Assembly (NCBI RefSeq): GCF_021556475.1
Contig: NZ_JAKGBZ010000034.1
Coordinates: 1 to 38,777 of the forward strand
Origin: Acidiphilium iwatense
Lineage (GTDB): Bacteria > Pseudomonadota > Alphaproteobacteria > Acetobacterales > Acetobacteraceae
DNA: 38,777 nucleotides
Direction: 5' to 3'
In this document: piece by piece, positions 28,233 to 37,834 of the stretch
Layout of the letters: the number at the start of each line of letters is the position of its first letter
Numbering within the stretch: position 1 is the first letter of the stretch
Program-made: the position numbers and the translations under genes
The notes under the pieces: model-generated
Database searches by the model: none
Seen by the model: the letters and a program-made list of their open reading frames with translations, nothing else
Told to the model about the DNA's origin: nothing

Positions 28233-29620
28233 GATTTTTGTTAGTGTGCATCGCGCTTGTGGCGATGCTGCCAAACGTGGCGCGGGCATCCACGCTCTGG
28301 CAGGTCTGGCGGGCCGCGCGCACCAACGATCCGGCGTTCCTCGCGGCCGGCGCGAAATTGCGCGCGACGGCGACCGATCGTCCCGCCGCCCTCGCCGCCC
28401 TGCTGCCGCATGTCGCCCTCGCCGCCGGTGCCGGTCCGCAGAACCAGTATGCGGCGGGCCCCGAGTTCTACGGCACCGGGTTCGAGCCTATCACCGAATT
28501 TCAGCGCATCGGCGTCTCCACCTGGCAGGCGACGCTGACGCAGACCTTGTTCGACTGGGGCTCGGTCAAATCCTATCAGGCCGCCGGGTTCCGGGTTCAG
28601 GCCGCCGCCGCGACCTATCAGGCAACACTTGAGGCGCTCACGGTGAAGGTCGCCACCGATTACGTCGCGGTTCTCGCGGCAAACGCCGATCTTGCCGCCT
28701 TGCGCGGCGCGGAACGCGGCTTCGGCAAGCAGTATCACGACGCCGAGGCGCGCTACCGGGCCGGGATGGCCGGAGTGATCGGCGCCGATGAAGCGCGGGC
28801 GGCACTGGAATCGTTGCGCGCCCAGGTGGTTCAGGCCCAAACCACGCTGATCGCCGCGCGCGAAACCCTCGCCGCACTGACCGGAAACCCGGCGATCGAC
28901 GCCAATGGCTCCCTGCCTGAAGCGCTGCCGCTCCCAAAGCTCGGCGGCATTGGCGCCTGGATCGACCGCGCCCGGAGCGGCAACCCGACGCTTGCGGCGG
29001 CGAACCTGACCGCGCGCGGCGATGCGGAACTGGTTTCGGCGGCACAGGGTTCGTATCTGCCCAACGTGTCGCTGCAATTGCAGCACACCCATATCGCCCA
29101 GGGCGGACACGCGGCCTATGCGTTTCTCGGCCAGAGCATCACCGGGCCGGGCAATCTGCTCCAGCAGGGCAATTCGGCCACCGTGCAGCTCAACTGGCAC
29201 GTGTTTTCCGGCGGCGCGACGGTTGCCGCGACCGACCGCGCGCGGGCGCTGCGCGACGAGGCGCACGATAACGCAGCGACAGCACAGCTTACGGTGATCC
29301 GCACCATCCGCACCGATTATTTCGCCCTCACGCTCGACCGCTCGCGGCTCGATGCCGCGCGATCGGCGGCGCTGGTCGCGGCGAAGGCGGTGCGGGCCGC
29401 AAGCGACGGGGTACGCGCCGGGCTGATCAGCGAAAGCGACCTGATCGCCGATCGTCAGCAATTGCTATCCGCCGACCTCGCGCTGCATGCGGCGATCGTC
29501 TCGGCGATCGGTCATGAACTCGGCCTTGCCCAGGCGGAAGGCAGCGCCACCCCCGCGTTAGTGCATAGTCTATCCACGACAATCGCTCCCACGCATAATC
29601 CGAAGGAAGCCAAACCATGA
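28229..29620 (+). CDS. TolC-family outer-membrane efflux protein
   Basis: Outer-membrane channel subunit of a tripartite exporter. The 463-residue product begins with a signal peptide (MRFLLVCIALVAMLPNVARA). It shows the two-fold OEP repeat, each half with long helices (LEALTVKVATDYVAVLAANADL near 135; AQLTVIRTIRTDYFALTL near 350). There is no lipobox cysteine, so it is TolC-like rather than an OprM-type lipoprotein. Both ends overlap neighbours by 4 bases (ATGA), so translation is coupled with the adaptor and the ATPase. Confidence 0.93.
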   Translation: MRFLLVCIALVAMLPNVARASTLWQVWRAARTNDPAFLAAGAKLRATATDRPAALAALLPHVALAAGAGPQNQYAAGPEFYGTGFEPITEFQRIGVSTWQATLTQTLFDWGSVKSYQAAGFRVQAAAATYQATLEALTVKVATDYVAVLAANADLAALRGAERGFGKQYHDAEARYRAGMAGVIGADEARAALESLRAQVVQAQTTLIAARETLAALTGNPAIDANGSLPEALPLPKLGGIGAWIDRARSGNPTLAAANLTARGDAELVSAAQGSYLPNVSLQLQHTHIAQGGHAAYAFLGQSITGPGNLLQQGNSATVQLNWHVFSGGATVAATDRARALRDEAHDNAATAQLTVIRTIRTDYFALTLDRSRLDAARSAALVAAKAVRAASDGVRAGLISESDLIADRQQLLSADLALHAAIVSAIGHELGLAQAEGSATPALVHSLSTTIAPTHNPKEAKP

Positions 29621-30387
29621 CCAATGCCCCCGTGATCGAAGGCCCGGTGATCGAGGTACGCGACCTCACGAAAATCTATCGCACCGATCAGGTGGAGACC
29701 CATGCGCTCGCCGGGGTCGATCTGGCGGTCGGGCGCGGCGAATATGTCGCGGTCACCGGGCCGTCGGGCTGCGGCAAATCGACCTTGATGGCGATTCTCG
29801 GCCTGCTCGACGACCCGACGGGTGGGAGCTATCGCCTCGCCGGGCAGGACGCGGCGGGATTGCGCGAACGCGACCGCGCCGCGTTCCGCAACCGGCATAT
29901 CGGCTTCGTGTTCCAGGCGTTCAACCTGATCGGTGATCTCACCGTCGCGGAAAACGTCGCCCTGCCCTTGATCTATCGCGGCGGCATCGCCAAAGCCGAG
30001 CGCGAGGCGCGGGTGGCCGCGATGCTATCGGATATCGGCATCGTGCACCGGGCGAACCACTACCCGGCGCAATTGTCGGGCGGCCAGCAGCAGCGCGTCG
30101 CGATCGCGCGCGCGCTGGTGACCGAACCGGACATCATTCTTGCCGACGAACCCACGGGAAATCTCGATTCGCGCTCCGGCGAGTCAGTGATGGAACTGCT
30201 GGAGGAGCTGAACACCAAAAAGGGTGCGACGATCCTGATGGTGACGCATGATCTCCACTACGCCCGCCGCGCGCGGCGCATCGTGCTCCTGTCCGACGGT
30301 CAGGTGGTCGATGAGGGGTTCGGCGAAACCGTGGTCACGCTGCACCCCGAAGATGATCTGCCGGAAAACGCAAGGAATGCCTTGTGA
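29617..30387 (+). CDS. ABC transporter ATP-binding protein (MacB/LolD type)
   Basis: Cytoplasmic ATPase subunit of the exporter. The 256-residue product carries Walker [10 protein letters not shown] (about 48-56), the Q-loop in FVFQAFNLI, signature [15 protein letters not shown] (about 150), Walker [10 protein letters not shown] and the H-loop VTHDL. The DPTGG and NLDSRSGE spacing is typical of the MacB/LolD/FtsE branch that pairs with FtsX-type permeases. Two such permeases follow. It overlaps the TolC gene at the start and the first permease at the end. Confidence 0.96.
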   Translation: MTNAPVIEGPVIEVRDLTKIYRTDQVETHALAGVDLAVGRGEYVAVTGPSGCGKSTLMAILGLLDDPTGGSYRLAGQDAAGLRERDRAAFRNRHIGFVFQAFNLIGDLTVAENVALPLIYRGGIAKAEREARVAAMLSDIGIVHRANHYPAQLSGGQQQRVAIARALVTEPDIILADEPTGNLDSRSGESVMELLEELNTKKGATILMVTHDLHYARRARRIVLLSDGQVVDEGFGETVVTLHPEDDLPENARNAL

Positions 30388-32810
30388 TGTTCGGAACACT
30401 TGCCCACGACGGGTCGGTGGCGTGGCGCGGGCTGATCCGCAAACCATTCTACCCGATCGCGACCATCATTATGTTAGCCTTCGCCATCGCCGCGAATGCG
30501 ACCGCTTTCGGCATTTTCTACGGGTTTTTGCTCCGCCCCCTGCCATATCGCGACCCGCGACAGATAAAATTGGTGGGCGAATTCCTGCCGAACTTCAACC
30601 CGGATTTCGCCAATATATCACCAAGCGCCTATCGCGTCATCCGTCGTGACATTCCACAGATGGCCGATGCGGGTCTCTACAGCTATGGCGGCGCCGCCCC
30701 GGTGATGATCGCGCATCATCCGAAAGCAATCACCTACAGCCGGGAAACGCCATCGTTCTTTCGTACGCTTGGGGTGGTGCCGCTGCTTGGCAGGCTGCCC
30801 AGCCTTGCCGCTGGCCGGCAAGGCGGACCCGCCGAAATCACGATTTCCGCCAAGTTCTGGCACAGCGCCTATGACGGCAACCGGAATGTGCTGAACCACC
30901 GGCTAACGGTAAACGGCATCGATTACCGGATCGTCGGTGTTCTGCCACGCGATTATGCCTTCAACGCCGGTGCGGATGCCCAGCTTCCTCTTGTGCTGCC
31001 GATCAAGGGGCTACGCGAACAGACCCTCAACTCTGTCATGATCGTCCGGACACCAGCCAATCTTTCTGCCGCGCAGGCTAACCTGCTGCTGGCAGACGCG
31101 CTGCCGCAAATCCGCAAAAGAGTATTGCCGCGCCTCGCCACCATGTTCGGGCACGGCCTCAAGGTCGAAACCCGCAAACTGCGACCTTCGTTCACCGCAG
31201 GCTCCAGCCTTGGTGCATTGCCCTGGGTCCTGCAAGGCACGGCGCTTCTTCTGCTGCTTCTCGCAATCGCCAACGCTGCCAACCTGGCGTTAGTACGGCA
31301 TCGCTCGCGCCTGCACGAATTCGCGTTGCGCCGTGTGCTGGGCGGGTCCGGGGCGGATCTCATGCGGCTGCTGTTTCTGGAACAAATTCCGCTGTTCGCG
31401 GTCATCTCGGCAACCGGAACCATCCTGGCATGGCTCGGCGCACGATTCATCCTGTCCTATGGCTCGGCGATCGTCTCGCCGCCGTTCCGCTTCGGGTTCG
31501 GTTGGGACGACATCGCCTGCGTCCTGGTGCTCTCTGTCGTTTCACTGCTTGTGGTCACGATCGCACCGATCATGCTGACATCCCGGCTGAAGCTGCAATC
31601 GGCGATCGGCCAGGGACCGAAATCGACCCTCGGCAGGGGTGCCCGCATAGTCCAGCGCGGTCTCGGCATCGGTCAGATTGCGCTAGCCTTCGCGCTGCTC
31701 GCCGGCAGCCTGACCCTGACCGTCAGCCTGCATCGCTTCCTGAACCGCCCGCTCGGCTTTCAGCCAGACCACCACATCGTCGCGAGCATACTGGCCCCAA
31801 AATCCATCGACATGACAGCCGCCATGGAGCCGGCGATCGCCCGGCTCCGGCAACAATCTTATGTCCGGTCGGTAACGGGAGTCGGTTTTGGGACCAGACC
31901 GTTTTCCCATTCAAATGCAACCATTCCGATCCGGCGCATGGCGCCCGGTTCGAAGCCGCACAACATCAACGTGACGCTTGCAGGCGATAACTTTTTCTCC
32001 GCGATGGATATTCATATCCTGAAGGGCCGTGCGCTCAGGTCGCTCGATCAACAACATGGCGCCAAGGTTGTTGTCCTGGGCGCAGGCAGCGCGCAACGGC
32101 TATTCGGCACCACGAACATTGTCGGACGCATGGTTCACCTTGTCCTTCTCGGCGATTTCCGGGTGGTGGGCGTCGCGGCGCCGGTTGTCTGGCGCAGCAA
32201 GCCGTGGAACCGGACCTTTGGGACGGTCTATGTTCCCGCGTCCTCGTTCAAGGTCAGGGCCTACCCGGTTTATGTCGCGGATATCATCGTGAATGTGCGC
32301 GACTCCATTCATAGCGCCGGACAGGATGCAAAAAAACTGATCGAATCGGCAATCCCCGGCGCGGTCGTTACCTCGGTCCGGCCTTACCATGCGATCATCG
32401 CCCGTTACCTCGGCTTCCGCCATCTGGCTGCCTCGATCGTCTCGATTTTCGCCGTGCTCGCCTTGGTGCTCGCTGCACTCGGCGTCTATGCCGTCAATGC
32501 CTTCATCGCCCGCGCCCGCCTGCCCGAATACGGCATGCGCGCAATGCTTGGTGCCAGCCCGCAACACCTGCTCAGGCTCGCCCTGACCGACGCAGCGTGG
32601 CTGCTCGGGCTCGGCCTCGCGAGTGGTCTGATCGGCGGGTTTCTGCTGGTTCGCGCCATGCTTCCGCTCCTGTTCCACGTCAATCAAATCGCCCCCGCCG
32701 TCTTCGCCATTTCCCTCGCCATCATCGCCATCATCGTGCTCGCCGCCGCATGGCGCCCTGCCGCGCGGGCGGCGAACACGCCGGTCAAGACGCTGCTGGA
32801 TGCGGGGTGA
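30384..32810 (+). CDS. FtsX/MacB-type ABC permease, first copy
   Basis: An 808-residue inner-membrane permease of the long, duplicated MacB_PCD-FtsX type. It has an N-terminal anchor (PFYPIATIIMLAFAIAANATA), a large extracytoplasmic domain, three helices near 285-405 (FtsX domain 1), a second extracytoplasmic domain, and three C-terminal helices near 680-800. The GTG at 30384 overlaps the ATPase stop and has AAGGA 7 bases upstream. ATG 30387 is also possible. It is paralogous to the next gene, with strongly conserved ends and diverged periplasmic parts. The base composition is slightly less GC-rich than its neighbours. Confidence 0.92.
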   Translation: MMFGTLAHDGSVAWRGLIRKPFYPIATIIMLAFAIAANATAFGIFYGFLLRPLPYRDPRQIKLVGEFLPNFNPDFANISPSAYRVIRRDIPQMADAGLYSYGGAAPVMIAHHPKAITYSRETPSFFRTLGVVPLLGRLPSLAAGRQGGPAEITISAKFWHSAYDGNRNVLNHRLTVNGIDYRIVGVLPRDYAFNAGADAQLPLVLPIKGLREQTLNSVMIVRTPANLSAAQANLLLADALPQIRKRVLPRLATMFGHGLKVETRKLRPSFTAGSSLGALPWVLQGTALLLLLLAIANAANLALVRHRSRLHEFALRRVLGGSGADLMRLLFLEQIPLFAVISATGTILAWLGARFILSYGSAIVSPPFRFGFGWDDIACVLVLSVVSLLVVTIAPIMLTSRLKLQSAIGQGPKSTLGRGARIVQRGLGIGQIALAFALLAGSLTLTVSLHRFLNRPLGFQPDHHIVASILAPKSIDMTAAMEPAIARLRQQSYVRSVTGVGFGTRPFSHSNATIPIRRMAPGSKPHNINVTLAGDNFFSAMDIHILKGRALRSLDQQHGAKVVVLGAGSAQRLFGTTNIVGRMVHLVLLGDFRVVGVAAPVVWRSKPWNRTFGTVYVPASSFKVRAYPVYVADIIVNVRDSIHSAGQDAKKLIESAIPGAVVTSVRPYHAIIARYLGFRHLAASIVSIFAVLALVLAALGVYAVNAFIARARLPEYGMRAMLGASPQHLLRLALTDAAWLLGLGLASGLIGGFLLVRAMLPLLFHVNQIAPAVFAISLAIIAIIVLAAAWRPAARAANTPVKTLLDAG

Positions 32811-32821
32811 ATGGAAAAACC

Positions 32822-35272
32822 ATGGAAAATCGCGTGCAAGATCACCTCTCGACCCTGGTTCACGACGCTTCGGTCGCATGGCGCGGGCTGATCCGCAAAC
32901 CGTTCTATCCGATCGCCACAATTATCATGTTAGTGCTTGCGATCGGCGCGAATGCGGCGGCGTTCGGCATTTTCTACGGCTACGATCTGAAGCCGCTGCC
33001 CTATGCGCATCCGTCCCGGCTGGTTCTGGTCCGCGAGATGATCCCGAGGAGCGGCCTGAACTTTGCGATGACCTCGCCGGATACCTACCGCAAACTTCGC
33101 GCCGCGCTGCCATCGATCGCGGATGCGGGGCTATGGACCTTTGGCGGGTCGGTCGCCGCCCGGATCGACGGCAAGCCGCGCGCCGTTCATGCCGTCAGCG
33201 TCACGCCGTCGTTTTTCTCGACGCTGGGCGTGCGGCCGGCATTGGGCTGGTTGCCAAGTCTTGCGTCCGGCCACAAAGGCGGCCCGAAACAGGCGATGAT
33301 TTCCTATCGGTTCTGGCAAAGCGCTTACAGCGGCGATGCCGGCGCCATCGGCAAGAGAGTTTCGTTCAACGGCGCACATTACCGGATCGTGGGGGTTCTG
33401 CCCCGATCGTTCGGCTTTATGAACCCGACCGATCTCTGGGCGTCATTCGTGCTGCCTCGAACCGGCGAGCAGGCCAGCAACATCGACGATTTCATGCCCG
33501 CCGAATTAGCGCCCGGCGTGTCACTCGGCCAATTCAACGCGAATTTGCACCGGTTCCTGCATGAGGAGGAACGGGAGGCGACACCCGAACGCGCCGCGAA
33601 AATGCGCGCGGAACGGCGGCGCCTCGATGCACGGCCGATTCGTCAGGTGCTGCTTCTGGCAAACAGCGATATCGGCGATATCCCGATCCTGCTCCAGGGC
33701 GCCGCGCTGTTCCTTCTGCTGCTCGCGGTGATCAATGCCGCCAATCTCGCGCTGGTGCGTCATCGGTCACGCATGCATGAACTGGCGCTGCGCCGGGCGC
33801 TGGGGGGCTCGCGGCTCGATTTGCTGCGGCTGTTTCTGCTGGAACAGGTGCCGATCCTGCTCGCGATCGGTATCGGCGGATCGCTGCTCGGCTGGCTGGT
33901 GCTGCGAACCCTGGCAAGCTACCGAACGGTGTTCGACGCGCCGCCATTCGATATCGCAACCGGCTGGCCGGTATTCGGTTTCGCGTGGCTGCTCGCCCTT
34001 CTATCCAGCGTTGCGATCGCCGCCGTGCCGCTATGGCAGACATCGTCGGTGCGGATTCGGGCCGTGCTCGGCCAAGGGTCGAAAGCGACACTCACGCCCG
34101 CCACGCGGCGCATCCAGAACGCGCTCGGCGCGGTGCAAATCGCGCTGGCCGCGGCACTCCTGATCGGCAGCACCATGCTGGGATTGAGCCTTTATCGAGT
34201 CCTGACCCAGAAGCTCGGATTTTCGCCCGACAACCGGATCGTGGCGTCGGTTCTGTTGCCGGATGCACAGAACAACGCGGCGGGGTTGGACTCCACCGTC
34301 CATGCCGTGACCGAAAAAACCTTCACGGTCTCCGCCGGCGGCGTCACGTTCTGGTCGTTTCCGTTCACGCAAAATCATTCGAATACCACCGTGTCGCGGA
34401 TCGCGCCCAATGCACCGTCGCATCTGGTCGTTCAGGTGCCGGTAACGCCGGGGTATTTCAGAACCTTGGGCATCCATCTTGCCCAAGGCCACCGCGTCAG
34501 CCCAGCGGCGGAAATGGCGAAAGGAAGCCATGAGGTCATTATCAGCCCCGGCGTCGCTAAAGCGATTTTCGGGCGAAAAGATGCCGTCGGGCACATGCTG
34601 AAAATCGATTCCAGCGACTACCGGATCGTCGGAATCGCCGCGCATGTTCAATGGCGGCCGACACCGTTGAAAAACGATATCGGCGTGATCTACATGCCGT
34701 TTGCCACGGCGAATTTTCATGGGTTTCCACTGACCGGCGCGACCGTCATCATCCATTATCGCGGCTCGCTCCGATCGGCGATGCGGCAGACAAAAAACGT
34801 GATCGAAACAGCGATACCCGGCGCGGTGATCACCTGGGTTCGCCCCTATCGCCGGATTATTTTCGCCTATAGCGCGCTGCGGGCGGTCGCTGCCGGGATG
34901 GTCGCCGGGTTCGCCGTTCTCGCTTTGGTTCTCGCCGCGCTTGGCGTCTATGCGGTCAACGCGTTCATCGCCCGCGCGCGGCTGCCGGAATACGGGATGC
35001 GCGCGATGCTCGGCGCCAGCCCCCAGCGCCTGCTCAGACTCGCTTTGACCGATGCCGCATGGCCGCTCGGATTCGGGCTCGCCGGCGGGGCGATCGGCGG
35101 CTATGTGTTGGTCAGAGCCATGTCACCCTTGTTGTTCCATGTCGGTGCAATCGCACCCGTCGTATTTGTCGCCTCGCTCGCGGTCATCGCGGCGATCGTG
35201 CTCGCCGCCGCATGGCGCCCCGCCGCGCGGGCGGCGAACACGCCGGTCAAGATTCTGCTGGACGCACGATGA
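32822..35272 (+). CDS. FtsX/MacB-type ABC permease, second copy
   Basis: An 816-residue paralogue of the preceding permease with the same layout. It shares SVAWRGLIRKPFYPIATII at the N-terminus and LPEYGMRAMLGASPQ near the C-terminus. ATG 32822 follows GGA-A-rich DNA. GTG 32807 overlaps the upstream stop as GTGA, as elsewhere in this operon, and is a real alternative that adds five residues. The frame upstream of that is a shadow of copy one. The pair most likely forms a heterodimer driven by the single ATPase. The stop overlaps the response-regulator ATG. Confidence 0.92.
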   Translation: MENRVQDHLSTLVHDASVAWRGLIRKPFYPIATIIMLVLAIGANAAAFGIFYGYDLKPLPYAHPSRLVLVREMIPRSGLNFAMTSPDTYRKLRAALPSIADAGLWTFGGSVAARIDGKPRAVHAVSVTPSFFSTLGVRPALGWLPSLASGHKGGPKQAMISYRFWQSAYSGDAGAIGKRVSFNGAHYRIVGVLPRSFGFMNPTDLWASFVLPRTGEQASNIDDFMPAELAPGVSLGQFNANLHRFLHEEEREATPERAAKMRAERRRLDARPIRQVLLLANSDIGDIPILLQGAALFLLLLAVINAANLALVRHRSRMHELALRRALGGSRLDLLRLFLLEQVPILLAIGIGGSLLGWLVLRTLASYRTVFDAPPFDIATGWPVFGFAWLLALLSSVAIAAVPLWQTSSVRIRAVLGQGSKATLTPATRRIQNALGAVQIALAAALLIGSTMLGLSLYRVLTQKLGFSPDNRIVASVLLPDAQNNAAGLDSTVHAVTEKTFTVSAGGVTFWSFPFTQNHSNTTVSRIAPNAPSHLVVQVPVTPGYFRTLGIHLAQGHRVSPAAEMAKGSHEVIISPGVAKAIFGRKDAVGHMLKIDSSDYRIVGIAAHVQWRPTPLKNDIGVIYMPFATANFHGFPLTGATVIIHYRGSLRSAMRQTKNVIETAIPGAVITWVRPYRRIIFAYSALRAVAAGMVAGFAVLALVLAALGVYAVNAFIARARLPEYGMRAMLGASPQRLLRLALTDAAWPLGFGLAGGAIGGYVLVRAMSPLLFHVGAIAPVVFVASLAVIAAIVLAAAWRPAARAANTPVKILLDAR

Positions 35273-36600
35273 GCAGGCAACGCATCCTGATCGCCGACGA
35301 TCAGGCGGATATTCGCGCCTCCCTCGCGCTGGTGCTGCAATCGGAAGGCTACGAGACCGGCTCCGCGGCCTCGCCGGCCGAGGCGATGCTGCTGCTCGAA
35401 CGCGGCGCGTGGGACGCGCTGCTGCTCGACCTCAATTTCCGCGCCGATACCACCTCGGGCGAGGAGGGTCTTGCGCTCCTGAGTTCCGTTAAACAAATTA
35501 ACGCCGATCTGCCGGTGATCGTGCTGACCGGCTGGGGCTCGGTCGGTCTCGCGGTGCGCGCCCTGCGCGCGGGGGCGGCGGATTTCCTCGAAAAACCCTG
35601 GGAGAATACGCGGCTGCTCGGCGTGCTGCGTGCACAGCTCGCGCTGGAAGCGGCGCGGCGCGCGACGGCGGCACTCACCATCCCGCTTCCGCAAGGGGCG
35701 ATCCTGCATTCCTCGGCGACGATGCGCGCGGTGATGGCGCTGGTGGCGAAAATCGCCCATGCGGATGTGCCGGTGCTGATTACCGGCGAGAGCGGCACCG
35801 GCAAGGGAATGCTCGCGCGGCATATCGCCAGCGTCTCGCCCCGGCATGACAAGCCGTTCGTCACGGTCGATCTCGGCGCGGTGCCGGAAACCCTGATCGA
35901 GAGCGAATTATTCGGCCATGCGCGCGGTGCGTTCACCGATGCGAAGACCGATCGGCCGGGGCGGTTCGAAATCGCCAATGACGGCGTGATCTTCCTTGAC
36001 GAGATCGGCAATGCGAGCCTCTCGACCCAGGCGCGGCTGCTCGGCGTGCTGGAGGATGGCCAGATCACCCGCGTCGGCGAGGCGCGGCCGCGCCGCGTGG
36101 ATGTGCGGCTGATCGCCGCGACCAATGCCGATCTGCAGGAGCGGATCGCGGCGGGCGGTTTCCGGCGCGACCTGTTTTTCCGGCTCAACACGGTGGAAAT
36201 CGCGCTGCCGCCGCTGCGCGAGCGGATCGACGACATTCCACTCCTCGCCGGGCAATTCCTGCTGGCCAGTGCGTCGCGCCACAACCGGCCCGCGCGCGGA
36301 TTCGCCCCCGACGCGATGGCGGCGCTCACCACCTATTCCTGGCCCGGCAATGTGCGCGAGCTTGCCCATGTGGTCGAACGCGCTGCACTTCTGGCCGAGG
36401 GCGAGACCGTGCATCTGGCAGATCTCCGGCTCACCCCCGCCGGACCGGCGCCGGTGGAGCGCATGACATTGGATCAGGCGGAGCGTTACCTGATCCAGCG
36501 CGCGATGGCGGATGCGGGCGGCGACGCCGAGGCGGCGGCGAAGCAGCTCGGGCTGTCGCGCAGCGCGTTCTACCGGCGGCTCGCCTCGTTGCGGAAATGA
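35269..36600 (+). CDS. Sigma54-dependent response regulator (NtrC family)
   Basis: A 443-residue transcriptional activator. The receiver domain (1-120) has phosphoacceptor Asp54 in LLLDLN and switch Lys in LEKPW. The AAA+ domain (about 145-375) has Walker A GESGTGKG, Walker B VIFLDEIGNA and arginine-finger region FRRDLFFRLN. The sigma54-contact loop reads GAFTDA instead of the usual GAFTGA. A Fis-type helix-turn-helix ends the protein (AAKQLGLSRSAFYRRLASL). Start ATG 35269 overlaps the permease stop. Its partner kinase follows. It probably activates the sigma54 promoter at 26917, so the operon would be self-amplifying. Confidence 0.94.
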   Translation: MSRQRILIADDQADIRASLALVLQSEGYETGSAASPAEAMLLLERGAWDALLLDLNFRADTTSGEEGLALLSSVKQINADLPVIVLTGWGSVGLAVRALRAGAADFLEKPWENTRLLGVLRAQLALEAARRATAALTIPLPQGAILHSSATMRAVMALVAKIAHADVPVLITGESGTGKGMLARHIASVSPRHDKPFVTVDLGAVPETLIESELFGHARGAFTDAKTDRPGRFEIANDGVIFLDEIGNASLSTQARLLGVLEDGQITRVGEARPRRVDVRLIAATNADLQERIAAGGFRRDLFFRLNTVEIALPPLRERIDDIPLLAGQFLLASASRHNRPARGFAPDAMAALTTYSWPGNVRELAHVVERAALLAEGETVHLADLRLTPAGPAPVERMTLDQAERYLIQRAMADAGGDAEAAAKQLGLSRSAFYRRLASLRK

Positions 36601-37784
36601 TCGCCGCGGCGCTCGCGATTCTGATCGCCGTCACGGCGGGTTATGCGCTGGCGCGGCGGCGGGCGGCACGCGATCATCGGCAGATCGCGGCACTTCTGCT
36701 CGGTTTGCGGGACGGTGACTACGCGCTGCGGGCGGCACCGGCGCACGGAGCGCGCGGCGCGGCCTTCGCGGCGGTGAATGCCCTGGCCGACGAACTCGCC
36801 GGCACCCGCCGCGCCGGCATCGAATCGGATGCGCTGCTCGGCAAGCTGCTCGGCGCGGTCGATCTCGCGATCATCGTGATCGGGCCGCGCAACACCATCA
36901 TCGGCGCCAATGCGACCGCAGGCACGCTGCTCGGCGCCGACGCGGACCGGCTCACCGGCAGGCCGGTGGCGGAGCTGGGCATCGCAAGCTGGATCGAGGG
37001 CACCGGGATCGACCGGTTCGAAACGCCGCTGCCCGGTGGCGCCGGACCGTGGGAAGTGCGGCGGGTGCGCTTCCGCCGCGCCGGGCGGGACCATGTCATG
37101 CTGGTGGCGAGCGAGCTTTCGCGCGCGCTGCGCGAGGAGGAGCGGCGCGTCTGGCGCGGGCTGATCCGCGTGCTCAGCCACGAGACCGGCAATTCGCTCG
37201 GCCCGATCCAGGCGACCGCCGAGGTGTTAATGCGCGGGATCGGCGATGCCGACCCGGAGCGGCTGCATGACGGTCTCGCCCTGATCGAGCGCCGCGCGCG
37301 CGGGCTCGGCGGCTTCATCCGCCGCTATGCCGATCTCGCGCGGCTACCGCCCCCGGTGCCCGAACCGATCGCGCTGGCGTCGCTGGTCCGCCGGGTCGCC
37401 GCCCTGGAAACCCGGCGTGATGTGGTGGTCGAAACGACCACGGAGGGACTGGCCGACGCCGATCCCGCGCAGATGGAGCAGGCGCTGATCAACCTGATCC
37501 GCAACGCCACCGACGCGGCACTCGAGGGCGAAGGCGGTGTCGCGATCCGGCTGGCCGAAGACGTCCGCCATATCACCATTGAGATCATCGATGATGGGGC
37601 CGGCCTGCCGCGCAGCGAAAACCTGTTCGTTCCAGGCTTCACCACCAAACCAGGCGGCAGCGGCATCGGCCTCGTGCTTGCGCGCGAAATCATCGAGGCA
37701 CATGGCGGCACGCTGGCGCTCGCCAATCGCGCGGATCGGCCCGGCGCGATCGCCCGGATTCGCCTGCCGCGCGCCAAGCCATGA
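36597..37784 (+). CDS. Sensor histidine kinase with PAS domain
   Basis: A 395-residue kinase. It has one N-terminal membrane helix (1-19), a HAMP-like stretch, a PAS-like sensor domain (about 75-170) and a DHp helix with phospho-acceptor His195 in VLSHETGNSLGPIQ. The ATPase domain has an N-box (INLIRNATDAA), G1 (DDGAGLP) and G2 (GSGIGL). There is no periplasmic loop, so the signal should be intracellular or within the membrane, possibly the exporter's state. It overlaps the NtrC-type regulator by ATGA and ends the seven-gene run. Confidence 0.93.
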   Translation: MIAAALAILIAVTAGYALARRRAARDHRQIAALLLGLRDGDYALRAAPAHGARGAAFAAVNALADELAGTRRAGIESDALLGKLLGAVDLAIIVIGPRNTIIGANATAGTLLGADADRLTGRPVAELGIASWIEGTGIDRFETPLPGGAGPWEVRRVRFRRAGRDHVMLVASELSRALREEERRVWRGLIRVLSHETGNSLGPIQATAEVLMRGIGDADPERLHDGLALIERRARGLGGFIRRYADLARLPPPVPEPIALASLVRRVAALETRRDVVVETTTEGLADADPAQMEQALINLIRNATDAALEGEGGVAIRLAEDVRHITIEIIDDGAGLPRSENLFVPGFTTKPGGSGIGLVLAREIIEAHGGTLALANRADRPGAIARIRLPRAKP

Positions 37785-37801
37785 GCGTCGCTTCCCCATT
37801 G

Positions 37802-37830
37802 GCTGCCCGCGCTAATCGAGCGGGGGCAGC
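37802..37830. terminator. Hairpin between convergent genes
   Basis: A 12-bp stem with one mismatch (37802-37813 with 37819-37830) and a 5-base loop lies just after the kinase stop and just after the 3' end of the convergent small membrane protein gene. There is no T-run on either strand, so it is at best a weak bidirectional terminator. Confidence 0.4.
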
Positions 37831-37834
37831 GAAC

